Below are positions 1-9,307 of a DNA stretch of 64,000 nt, piece after piece. Source of the DNA: Bifidobacterium callitrichos DSM 23973 (GTDB taxonomy: Bacteria; Actinomycetota; Actinomycetes; Actinomycetales; Bifidobacteriaceae); contig NZ_JGYS01000008.1 in the NCBI RefSeq assembly GCF_000741175.1, forward strand, positions 1 through 64,000, in the 5' to 3' direction. The position numbers and the translations under genes are program-made. The stretch's first letter is position 1; each line of letters starts with the position of its first letter. The notes beneath the pieces are model-generated. The model ran no database searches. It worked only from the letters and a program-made list of their open reading frames with translations, and was not told the DNA's origin.

Positions 1-1
1 C

Positions 2-805
2 GCCCTGCGCGTCGCGGTCGCGGCCGGGCGCCACGGCCTGCCGATCAACCCGGGAACGCTCACCAACCTGCGCCGATGCCCGATCCACTCGAACCGTTGG
101 GATGATGCCTCGCGTGCGCTGTTCATCGACCTGCTCGCCTGCGGCCCCGCGCTGCTCGACGTGTGGGAGGAGATCGATTTCGCCGACATTCCGGGCAAAT
201 GGATGCCCGAATGGCTCGGCATCCGCAATCGCCCGTCCGTGTCGGCCGCACATCGTTACACGATCGACCGTCATACGATCGAGGTCGTGACGCGATTGGG
301 GCGCGAGGTCGGATTCCCGTCGGCCGCCGCACGGTCGGGCGAGGGGACGAGCTCCGGCGAAATCCTCGCCGACGACGGCACGGTCCGCTACGACGACCGC
401 CACTACGCCGCACTGTTGCTCGCCGGGCTCCTGCATGACATCGGCAAGCGTTCCGGCATCGCCGACCACGCGGTCGAAGGCGCACGCCACGCGCCGGTCA
501 TCGCCCGACGCATGGGCTTCGACGACGACACCGTGCGCATGGTCACGTTCCTCGTGCGCGAACACCTGACGCTGAGCGAATTCGCGACCGGCCGCGACCC
601 CAACGATCCGGCGGTCGGCCGTGAGCTCGCCGATCGCGTGGATCACGATCCGGTCCTGCTCGACATGCTCTACGATCTGACGCGCGCCGACGGCTCGTCG
701 CTCGGCGCGACCCCCGAGGAGACGATCACCAAGCGATACGGCTGGAGCAAGTGGAGGGAGACCCTCGCGCGCCAGATGGTCATGGCGGCCCGCGCGCAGA
801 TGTGA
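2..805 (+). CDS. glnD: GlnD-like PII uridylyltransferase, 3' part
   Basis: The frame is open from the window edge, so the N-terminal nucleotidyltransferase domain lies outside. The visible part matches the central and C-terminal region of [protein-PII] uridylyltransferase/uridylyl-removing enzyme, the sensor that modifies the nitrogen regulator PII. It shows the linker motif ending in HRYTIDRH and an HD phosphohydrolase domain with LLHDIGKR (about nt 421-450), then FLVREH and DLTRAD. The HD domain removes UMP from PII. The protein stops about 120 residues after the HDIGK motif, so there is no room for the two C-terminal ACT domains that sense glutamine in enterobacterial GlnD. The family call is good. 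Loss of the ACT domains is seen directly, but its effect on sensing is inference. Confidence 0.85.
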   Translation, partial: ALRVAVAAGRHGLPINPGTLTNLRRCPIHSNRWDDASRALFIDLLACGPALLDVWEEIDFADIPGKWMPEWLGIRNRPSVSAAHRYTIDRHTIEVVTRLGREVGFPSAAARSGEGTSSGEILADDGTVRYDDRHYAALLLAGLLHDIGKRSGIADHAVEGARHAPVIARRMGFDDDTVRMVTFLVREHLTLSEFATGRDPNDPAVGRELADRVDHDPVLLDMLYDLTRADGSSLGATPEETITKRYGWSKWRETLARQMVMAARAQM

Positions 806-819
806 CTGATGGCGTGTCC

Positions 820-909
820 GCGGGGGATGGCGATGCTCTGTTCAGGACACGCTCCGGGCCGCTCTGGCCAAGTCTTTACGGTCCAGAGCAGAGCATCGCC
901 ATCCCCCGC
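820..909. repeat. Nested palindrome with 21-bp perfect outer stem
   Basis: Positions 820-840 and 889-909 are perfect reverse complements over 21 bp. The 48-nt interior contains a second stem, CTCTGG (862-867) with CCAGAG (883-888). It lies 15 bp after the glnD stop. There is no T-run, so it is not a classic intrinsic terminator, though it could end glnD transcription or stabilise the mRNA. It is directly followed by the DnaA-box array. Confidence 0.8.
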
Positions 910-982
910 TCGTTGCGTGCGGGCGTTGCGTTGCGCGCGTGCCGGGCGGGGAGCGACGCGGCGCGACACGCGCGGGGAGGAA

Positions 983-1096
983 TGTGGATAGAGAAAATAG
1001 TTATCCACATTTCGGGGATAACCTTGGGGATAATCCACTAAGTTATCCACAATATGGGGATAACTTAGTGGATAACTTGGGGATAACTTATCCACA
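983..1096. promoter_or_regulatory. Helically phased DnaA-box array
   Basis: Three perfect TTATCCACA boxes lie at 1001-1009, 1043-1051 and 1088-1096. Between them are variants on the other strand: TGTGGATAG at 983, CGGGGATAA at 1013, TGGGGATAA at 1025, 1055 and 1078, and AGTGGATAA at 1067. Start positions step by about 10-12 bp, with one 18-bp step, so most boxes face the same side of the helix. TTATCCACA is the known high-affinity DnaA site. The array precedes the MATE gene and dnaB. It could be a DnaA-titration or regulatory locus or part of an origin, but no dnaA or dnaN gene is in the window. The remaining bases of this spacer, up to the MATE gene, show nothing else. Confidence 0.8.
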
Positions 1097-1189
1097 GTGC
1101 ACAGGCCGCTTGCACAATCCGAAACACCGTGGTAATCGAATCTGAACACACGGTGAACTGGACGCCGTGATCGAATCGAGGAGGCAGGG

Positions 1190-2548
1190 ATGAAGGAAAC
1201 GAACGTGCGGGAATCCTCGGCATCCTCGGCCCCTTCGGTGTCCAGACGCATCCTCGCTCTGGCGCTGCCGACCTTCGGCCAGCTCATCGCCGAACCGACG
1301 TTCATCCTCATCGACACCGCCATCGTCGGGCATATCGGCGATGCGGCGCTCGCCGGCCTGTCGATCGGATCGACGATCATCCTCACCGCCGTCGGCCTGT
1401 GCATCTTCCTCGCGTACTCGACCACCGCGCAGGTCGCGCATCTTCTCGGCGCGGGCCGTCGCCGCGAAGGCATGCAGGCGGGCATCGACGGCCTGTGGCT
1501 GGCGCTCGGCATCGGCGTGATCCTTGCCATCGGCCTGTTCGTGGCCGCCGAACCGCTGTGCCGCGCGCTCGGCGGACAGGGCGAGGTGCTCGATCAGGCG
1601 GTCGCCTACACGCGGGCGATCGTCCTCGGCGCGCCCGGCATGCTGCTCGTCTACGCCGCCAACGGCGTGTTCCGCGGTCTGCAGAAAGTGCGCATCACCC
1701 TGATCGCCGCGGTCGGCGGCGCGATACTCAACACCGTGCTCGACGTCCTGTTCGTGATCGTGCTCGGCTGGGGCATCGTCGGCTCCGGCACGGCCACGCT
1801 GATCGCGCAATGGTTCATGGGACTGTTCCTTGCGATTCCGGCGATCCTGTGGGCGAAGGCCGACGGTGCGAGCCTCAAACCCCAGCTCTCCGGTCTTGCC
1901 CGGGCCGGCGGCGACGCCCTGCCGCTGTTCATCCGCACGCTCGCGATCCGCGCGGCGATGGTCGTGACCGTGGCCTGCGCGGCGCGCATGGGCACTCAGG
2001 TGCTCGCCGGATTCCAGGCGGTCAACTCGTCATGGAACTTCGCGATGAACATGCTCGACTCGGTCGGCATCGCAGGCCAGACCCTGGTCGGCGCGGCCCT
2101 CGGCGCCGGTGCGGTCGACCGGGCCCGTCGCCTCACCGGCGCCACCGGACGCATGGGCCTTGCGGTCGGCGCGATCATCGGGCTCGGATTCGCCGTAGTC
2201 GGCCTGTTCGCCGGCCACTTCTTCTCGCCGAGCCCGCAGATCCAGCTGCTGATCGCCGCCGGCATGGTCACGATGGGCGTGTTCTTCCCGCTGCAGGGTT
2301 GGATGATGGCCCTCGACGGCATCCTCATCGGCGCGCGCGACTACCGTTACCTCGCCGCGACCTGCCTTGCGACGGCCGGCGTCTACATCGCCGTGGTCAT
2401 GGCGCTCGCCGATCTCGCCCTGCCGCTCATCCCCGGCGACTTCGCCCGCACGATCATCCTGTGGACCGTATTCAACGTGATCCTCATGGGCGGCCGCGGC
2501 CTCGCCAACGGCCTGCGCGCCCGCGGCGACCAGTGGATGCACGCATAG
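1190..2548 (+). CDS. MATE family multidrug/Na+ antiporter (DinF-like)
   Basis: This 452-residue, very hydrophobic protein has about 12 predicted membrane segments. It has the MATE N-terminal pattern ILALALPTFGQLIAEP followed by DTAIVGHIG and GLSIGSTI, the DinF branch signature. MATE exporters expel cationic drugs or metabolites in exchange for Na+ or H+ across the cytoplasmic membrane. The ATG is preceded by GAGGAGG about 7 bases upstream, which fixes the start. It is followed after about 60 bp by dnaB. The substrate cannot be told from the sequence. Confidence 0.88.
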   Translation: MKETNVRESSASSAPSVSRRILALALPTFGQLIAEPTFILIDTAIVGHIGDAALAGLSIGSTIILTAVGLCIFLAYSTTAQVAHLLGAGRRREGMQAGIDGLWLALGIGVILAIGLFVAAEPLCRALGGQGEVLDQAVAYTRAIVLGAPGMLLVYAANGVFRGLQKVRITLIAAVGGAILNTVLDVLFVIVLGWGIVGSGTATLIAQWFMGLFLAIPAILWAKADGASLKPQLSGLARAGGDALPLFIRTLAIRAAMVVTVACAARMGTQVLAGFQAVNSSWNFAMNMLDSVGIAGQTLVGAALGAGAVDRARRLTGATGRMGLAVGAIIGLGFAVVGLFAGHFFSPSPQIQLLIAAGMVTMGVFFPLQGWMMALDGILIGARDYRYLAATCLATAGVYIAVVMALADLALPLIPGDFARTIILWTVFNVILMGGRGLANGLRARGDQWMHA

Positions 2549-2609
2549 CGTCCACCATCTACCGCAGTTGCACGATGAACCTATACTTAGGGGCTATGGC
2601 TGAGGAACC

Positions 2610-4121
2610 TTGGAAGATACGCGGGCCGACGACGCGTTCGTCGCGGTCGCGGGAGGCGGAGACGACTACGCCGGCGGCGGGTCGCAGAACGGCGGTAGCC
2701 GCAACGGCGGCGCCCGCGGCGCCGGCAATCGCAACGGCGGTGGCTACGTACCCGGCGCGACCGGCACCCCCGTGCGCGACGCGCTCTTCGACCGCGTGCC
2801 CCCGCACGACGACGACGCGGAGATGGCCGTGCTCGGCGGCATGCTCATGAGCAAGGACGCCATCGGCGAGGTCTCGCAGATGATCGAGGTCACCGACTTC
2901 TACCAGCCGAAGCACCAGACCATCTACGAGGCGATCATCAACCTGTTCTCCGCGAGCCAGCCGGTCGACGCGGTGCTCGTCGCCAACGAACTGCTGAAGC
3001 ACGGCGACCTCGACAAGGTCGGTGGCGCCGACTACCTCCATTCGCTCGTCGCGGCCGTGCCGACCGCCGCGAACGCCACGTACTACGCCGAAATCGTGCA
3101 TCAGCGCGCGATCCTGCGCAACGTGATCGCCGCCGGCACGAAGATCGCCCAGCTCGGCTACTCCGCGGAGGGGTCGCAGGCCGAGGACGTCGTCAACCTC
3201 GCGCAGGCCGAGGTGTACGAGATGTCCGTCGGCAAGGTGCGTCAGGACTATTCCGCGATCTATCCGGTGGTTCGAGACACCCTCGATCAGATCGACAAGC
3301 TCCAGCAGGGCCTGATCAACAAGGGCGTGCCGACCGGATTCCACGACATCGACGACGTGACGCAGGGCCTGCAGCCCGGCCAGATGGTCGTCGTCGCGGG
3401 ACGTCCGGCCATGGGCAAGTCGACGCTCGGCATCGACTTCGCGCGTGCCGCCGCCCTGCACCACAACCTCACGACGATCGTGTTCAGCCTCGAGATGAGC
3501 AAGGTGGAACTCGCTCAGCGCATCATCTCCGCCGAAACCGATATCCCGCTCGGAGCGCTGCGCCGCGCCGACGAGATCACGCCGGAGCGTTGGAACACGC
3601 TCAACTCGTTCTGGACGAAGCTGGAGAGCGCGCCGCTGTTCATCGACGACAGTCCGAACATGAGCCTGATGGAGATCCGCGCGAAATGCCGCCGTCTCAA
3701 GCAGACGAACGATCTCAAGCTCGTGGTCATCGACTACCTGCAGCTCATGACCTCGGGCAAGCAGGTCGAAAGCCGTCAGCAGGAGGTCTCCGAGTTCTCG
3801 CGTGCGTTGAAGCTGCTCGCCAAGGAGCTCGAGGTGCCGGTCGTGGCCCTCTCGCAGCTCAACCGTGGCCCCGAGATGCGCAACGACAAGAAACCGCAGC
3901 TGTCCGATCTGCGTGAATCCGGTTCGATCGAGCAGGACGCCGACGTGGTGTTCCTCGTGCATCGCCCGGACTTCTATGATAAGGAGGACAGGCCGGGCGA
4001 GGCCGACATCATCATGGCCAAGCACCGTAACGGTCCGACCGAGACGTTCCATCTGGCGTTCCTCGGAGCGATGTCGAAGTTCCAGGACATGCCGCAGGAC
4101 TACAGCAATCAGGGAGTGTGA
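2610..4121 (+). CDS. dnaB: Replicative DNA helicase DnaB
   Basis: The hexameric 5'-3' helicase of the replication fork. The order is: a Gly/Asn-rich N-terminal tail (residues about 15-50), the DnaB N-terminal helical domain (PHDDDAEMAVLGGML), then the RecA-like core with Walker A GRPAMGKST at about residues 264-272, LVVIDYLQLM (Walker B) and the SQLNRGPE and DLRESGSIEQDADVV motifs. The length of 503 residues is somewhat above the usual 450-470 because of the tail. The start is uncertain: TTG at 2610 has GAGGA just before it, and an ATG at 2596 is in another frame. No intein is seen. murT follows with a one-base gap. Confidence 0.95.
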   Translation: MEDTRADDAFVAVAGGGDDYAGGGSQNGGSRNGGARGAGNRNGGGYVPGATGTPVRDALFDRVPPHDDDAEMAVLGGMLMSKDAIGEVSQMIEVTDFYQPKHQTIYEAIINLFSASQPVDAVLVANELLKHGDLDKVGGADYLHSLVAAVPTAANATYYAEIVHQRAILRNVIAAGTKIAQLGYSAEGSQAEDVVNLAQAEVYEMSVGKVRQDYSAIYPVVRDTLDQIDKLQQGLINKGVPTGFHDIDDVTQGLQPGQMVVVAGRPAMGKSTLGIDFARAAALHHNLTTIVFSLEMSKVELAQRIISAETDIPLGALRRADEITPERWNTLNSFWTKLESAPLFIDDSPNMSLMEIRAKCRRLKQTNDLKLVVIDYLQLMTSGKQVESRQQEVSEFSRALKLLAKELEVPVVALSQLNRGPEMRNDKKPQLSDLRESGSIEQDADVVFLVHRPDFYDKEDRPGEADIIMAKHRNGPTETFHLAFLGAMSKFQDMPQDYSNQGV

Positions 4122-4122
4122 G

Positions 4123-5769
4123 ATGACGAATCATAATGTCATGGGCGGTTCGTGGGGTGGCTCAAACGCCCCGAGCGGACTGTGGTACTCCTTCGCGACG
4201 CCGCTGATCGGCAAGGGCGTGCGCTGGGCGTCGCGCGTCACGCATCACGGTGGTTCCGCGTTGCCCGGCAAGGTCGTCGAGACGATCGACCCGACGTTCC
4301 TCGCGCGCACGCTCGCGCAGCTGCCGCTCGGCGTCGTGCTCGTGTCCGGCACGAACGGCAAGACCACGACCACGCGCATGGTCGCCTCGATGCTCTCCGA
4401 TCTTGGCCTGAAGGTGTTCACCAATCCGACCGGATCGAACTTCACGCGCGGCGTCGTCTCCGCGCTGCTGCAGACCGTGCCGCTCACCGGCCGGCTCGAC
4501 GCCGACATCGCCGTGCTCGAGCTCGACGAGGCGTACGCCGTACATTTCGTGCGCCAGGTCAAGCCGCGGTACGCATTGCTGCTCAACGTGATGCGCGATC
4601 AGCTCGACCGGTTCGGCGAGATCGACAACACCGCCCGACTGCTGGGCCATGTGGCGCAGGCCACCACCGGCACGGTGGTGCTCAACCGCGAGGACCCGCG
4701 CATCGCCCGCCTTGCGGGACTCGCGCCGGTCAGCACGACGGTCAAGTACTTCGGCCTGTCCGACGATCTGAAGCGGTTCTTCCCCTCCGACGACGACATG
4801 GCGACGACCGTGTCCGTCGAGGGCAAGGATGGCAAGGACGATGCACCGGCGTCCGATAAGCCGAAGACGGCCGCATCCGACTCCGGTGCGGAGGATGGAA
4901 CCGACGCCGCGGCCAAGCAGGCCCCGGCAGCCGACCTGTCCGACACGCTCACCCTGCCTCCCGTGAACCCGGAGGCCCTGGCCATCGCCACGCTGCCGGC
5001 CGACGTCACCCTGACCGAGGTCGGCGACCACGCCGCCACGTTCCGTCTGTCCGGGGAACCGGGCAAACCGGTCAGGCCCGGCGCGTCCGACGCCGCCGCC
5101 ATCGAACGCCACACCAAGGTCAGGCTCGAAGGCGTCTACAACCTCTTCAACGCCGCCGCAGCGCTCGCCGTCGTGCGCGCGGTGATCAGGGATGCGAACA
5201 GGGTGGCGGGCTCCGCCATGCTCAAATCGATGACATCGCCGAAATTCCAAGCCTTCCGCGCCCGTCTGCAGCGTTTCGCCGACGCGAAGTCCGACGATCT
5301 GATCGCCGCCGTCTCCCGCGTCACCCCGGCGTTCGGACGCGGCGAGGTCATCGACGTGAACGGTTCGCCGACCGAACTGCTGCTCGTCAAGAACCCGATG
5401 GGCTTCCGCCTCTCGCTCGCGAGCTTCCCGCCCGAGGGCGCCGACACGATGATCGTCATCAACGACGAATACGCCGACGGCCGCGACATGAGCTGGCTGT
5501 GGGACGTTGACTTCACGTCGCTCAAGGAGACCGGCGTCGCGCAGGTCTCCGGCGTGCGCGCGTGGGACATGGCCCTGCGACTCGGCTACGACCAGGTGAA
5601 GGTCGAGGAGGTCGACCCCGATATCGACGCCGCGCTCGCCGCGTTCGTCAAGCGCAATCCGGGGCATTCCAAGCACATCTACTGCACGTACACCGCGATG
5701 CTCAAGGTGCGCGCCGCGCTGGGCCGCATCGCCAACGTCGCCGACGCCGGCGTGGGTACGGGCAAGTAA
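4123..5769 (+). CDS. murT: Lipid II isoglutaminyl synthase, Mur-ligase subunit MurT
   Basis: MurT is the ATP-dependent Mur-ligase-like subunit that, with GatD, amidates the D-glutamate of lipid II to D-isoglutamine in peptidoglycan synthesis. The 548-residue protein has the P-loop GTNGKTTTT at about residue 76, a Mur-ligase central domain (LNVMRDQLDRFGEID) and a C-terminal DUF1727-type domain (LLLVKNPMGF, LWDVDF). In the region where MurT of staphylococci and streptococci carries a four-cysteine zinc ribbon, this protein has an Ala/Asp/Lys-rich linker (about residues 225-280) with no cysteines. The ATG at 4123 directly follows the dnaB stop and has GGGAG upstream. gatD follows, as expected for the complex. 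Confidence 0.93.
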   Translation: MTNHNVMGGSWGGSNAPSGLWYSFATPLIGKGVRWASRVTHHGGSALPGKVVETIDPTFLARTLAQLPLGVVLVSGTNGKTTTTRMVASMLSDLGLKVFTNPTGSNFTRGVVSALLQTVPLTGRLDADIAVLELDEAYAVHFVRQVKPRYALLLNVMRDQLDRFGEIDNTARLLGHVAQATTGTVVLNREDPRIARLAGLAPVSTTVKYFGLSDDLKRFFPSDDDMATTVSVEGKDGKDDAPASDKPKTAASDSGAEDGTDAAAKQAPAADLSDTLTLPPVNPEALAIATLPADVTLTEVGDHAATFRLSGEPGKPVRPGASDAAAIERHTKVRLEGVYNLFNAAAALAVVRAVIRDANRVAGSAMLKSMTSPKFQAFRARLQRFADAKSDDLIAAVSRVTPAFGRGEVIDVNGSPTELLLVKNPMGFRLSLASFPPEGADTMIVINDEYADGRDMSWLWDVDFTSLKETGVAQVSGVRAWDMALRLGYDQVKVEEVDPDIDAALAAFVKRNPGHSKHIYCTYTAMLKVRAALGRIANVADAGVGTGK

Positions 5770-5791
5770 GCGGGCAAGTAAGGAAGGAACG

Positions 5792-6559
5792 ATGGGCAAG
5801 ACAATCGACGTGATGTCCCTCTACCCGAAGGACATGAACATCTACGGCGACTCCGGCAACGTGCTGACGATCCGTCGTCGCCTCGAACTGTACGGCTACG
5901 AGCCGGTCATCCACCAGTACAATCAGGGCGACGACTGGCCCGACCACGTCGACCTGATCCTCGGCGGCGGCGGTCAGGACAGCGGTCAGGGCAAGATCAT
6001 CGATGACTTCTTCCGCCGCGCCGATCTCATCCGCGGACTCGCGTTCCACGGCACCCCGATGCTGATGATCTGCGGCATGTACCAGCTGTTCGGCGAGTAC
6101 TTCGAAACCGCCGAAGGATCGCGACTCGAGGGCATCGGCGTGATCGGCGCGTACACGGTCGGCCGCAACGTGCGCATGATCGGCAACCTCGTCGAGCATT
6201 CCGACGATTTCGGCGACATCATCGGCTACGAGAACCACTCCGGCCAGACGTTCCTGCGTGAAAGCACGACCCCGCTCGGCACGGTCGACGTGGAGGGACG
6301 CGGCAACAACGGCAAGGACTACACGGAGGGCGCTCGCGTGTTCAACGTGATCGGCACGTACATGCACGGCTCGCTGCTGCCGAAGAACCCGCTGATCGCC
6401 GACTTCCTCATCCGCAACGCCGTCGAGCGCCGATACGGCGCACTCAACGACGGGCGACTCGCCACGGACGATCAGACCCCCGAGCAGGCCGCCGAACTGG
6501 ACCGCATCGATACGGTCGCCGAACAGGCGCGCAAGGTGGCGGCGGCGCGCCCGCGGTAG
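5792..6559 (+). CDS. gatD: Lipid II isoglutaminyl synthase, glutaminase subunit GatD
   Basis: A class I glutamine amidotransferase-like subunit, 255 residues, that supplies ammonia to MurT. The catalytic cysteine is C94 in LMICGMYQLFG. The catalytic histidine is probably H192 in TYMHGSLLPKNP. These positions match the S. aureus enzyme closely (C94, H189). GGGGQDSGQG marks the oxyanion region. The start has AAGGAAGG before ATG. It sits 22 bp after murT, so the pair is very likely co-transcribed. Confidence 0.94.
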   Translation: MGKTIDVMSLYPKDMNIYGDSGNVLTIRRRLELYGYEPVIHQYNQGDDWPDHVDLILGGGGQDSGQGKIIDDFFRRADLIRGLAFHGTPMLMICGMYQLFGEYFETAEGSRLEGIGVIGAYTVGRNVRMIGNLVEHSDDFGDIIGYENHSGQTFLRESTTPLGTVDVEGRGNNGKDYTEGARVFNVIGTYMHGSLLPKNPLIADFLIRNAVERRYGALNDGRLATDDQTPEQAAELDRIDTVAEQARKVAAARPR

Positions 6560-6698
6560 CCAACCGTGCGATGCGCGGAGTGTCGCCCAATAATCGCGTG
6601 CAGTCCGATGGAGTACGCTGGGAAGTACGAGCGCGCGGCATCATACGCCGCGCACCGGCCTCGACATCCGAGAAGGACATCCGATAAGGAGGGGTATC

Positions 6699-6986
6699 AT
6701 GGCAGATTTCGATTTGGGTGACGGCCTGCGCAAGGTCGTGCTGGCGGGCATCGGCGCCCTCGCCACCGGCTACGAGAAGGGCAGCGAGCTCGTTGACGAT
6801 CTCGTCAAGAAGGGCGAGCTGACCGTCGAGCAGGGCAAGAGCCTCAACACCGAGCTCAAGCGCAAGGTGGGGGAGTCTCTGGTCAACGACGCGAACAAGG
6901 ACGACGAGAAGCGCGCCGCCGCCAAGGCCGAGGGCGAGACCGAGGCGACTGCGGAGGACGCCGAGGACAAGCCTTCCGAGGTCTGA
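6699..6986 (+). CDS. Small phasin-like protein
   Basis: A 95-residue protein. The first half resembles the phasin/PhaF-type granule-associated fold: GLRKVVLAGIGALATGYEKG, then DDLVKKGELTVEQGKSLNTELK, a pattern common in small actinobacterial and firmicute phasin-family proteins. The C-terminal 30 residues are an Ala/Glu/Asp-rich, probably disordered tail. AAGGAGGGG lies before the ATG. No PHA synthase is in the window, so a storage-granule role is unproven. It may be a membrane-proximal or stress protein. A terminator-like hairpin follows. Confidence 0.6.
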   Translation: MADFDLGDGLRKVVLAGIGALATGYEKGSELVDDLVKKGELTVEQGKSLNTELKRKVGESLVNDANKDDEKRAAAKAEGETEATAEDAEDKPSEV

Positions 6987-7022
6987 TTCACGGGACCTGA
7001 CCCATCGGTCATTGTCCTGCAC

Positions 7023-7062
7023 CGAACCCCGTCACGGCGTTCACTCGTCGTCCCGGGGTTCG
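7023..7062 (+). terminator. Intrinsic terminator-like hairpin
   Basis: CGAACCCCG (7023-7031) pairs with CGGGGTTCG (7054-7062), followed by TTTG. It lies 36 bp after the phasin-like gene and before the UbiB gene. The T-run is short, so efficiency is uncertain. Confidence 0.55.
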
Positions 7063-7100
7063 TTTGCGATTACGGAAGGCAAGGTACATAGGAGGCGAGT

Positions 7101-8918
<1,818 letters not shown>

Positions 8919-8951
8919 TATATAGCCTCTCCATCGGTCAGCCCGTAGTCA

Positions 8952-9182
8952 AGGGACGTACGCTGCCATCGTCATGTACGTACGTTCCTCGTGGCTAGCC
9001 GGATCCATGCCCCAATGGGCGTACGCTGCGGTCGCCTCAGCGTACGCCCATTGTGGCTATCGGGTCTCTATCACCCGTATTCGTACTCTGACCGACTGGA
9101 GGCGTACGAATACGGGTGATTTCATCGCTCAAACCCCGTTCCTCGTACGCTGAGTCGACCTGAGCGTACGGAGAACGGGGTT
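8952..9182. repeat. Tandem long-hairpin array, cluster 1
   Basis: Four palindromic units fill the spacer between the UbiB gene and the next gene. Units are at about 8952-8989 (degenerate), 9013-9053 (16-bp perfect inner stem, loop 9029-9037), 9070-9120 (17-bp perfect outer stem) and 9132-9182 (20-bp arms with two mismatches). Each has arms ending in a CGTACGCTG-type core around a 9-nt loop. The last two units are 62 bp apart, joined by an 11-nt linker. The outer arm sequences differ between units while pairing is kept. The rest of the spacer (9183-9307) holds only a weaker hairpin, GTCCCGA at 9195 with TCGGGAC at 9217. No T-runs follow, so this does not look like ordinary terminators. Confidence 0.85.
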
Positions 9183-9307
9183 CCCCTGTCGCTAGTCCCG
9201 ATATGCGTACTCACATTCGGGACAGATCATCCACCGTGTTATGCACACTATCCCCATGACCATCAATCGGTGTGGCGGTCTCACATCGGACCTCCTACCG
9301 TGAAGAC

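Noticed and set aside
751-1145. Small frames across the palindrome and DnaA boxes
   Set aside because: They encode PEQSIAIPR on both strands only because of the inverted repeat, and lack ribosome sites and similarity.
2559-4052. Long open frame on the minus strand opposite dnaB
   Set aside because: dnaB on the plus strand has all family motifs. The minus frame is a GC-rich codon shadow with His/Asp/Val/Arg-rich, motif-free sequence. The same holds for the long frames opposite murT, the UbiB gene and clpB.
9013-9182. Reading the hairpin array as a CRISPR
   Set aside because: The regular spacing is suggestive, but the units are variable long palindromes and the constant part is the inner stem. 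There are no unique spacers between identical repeats.
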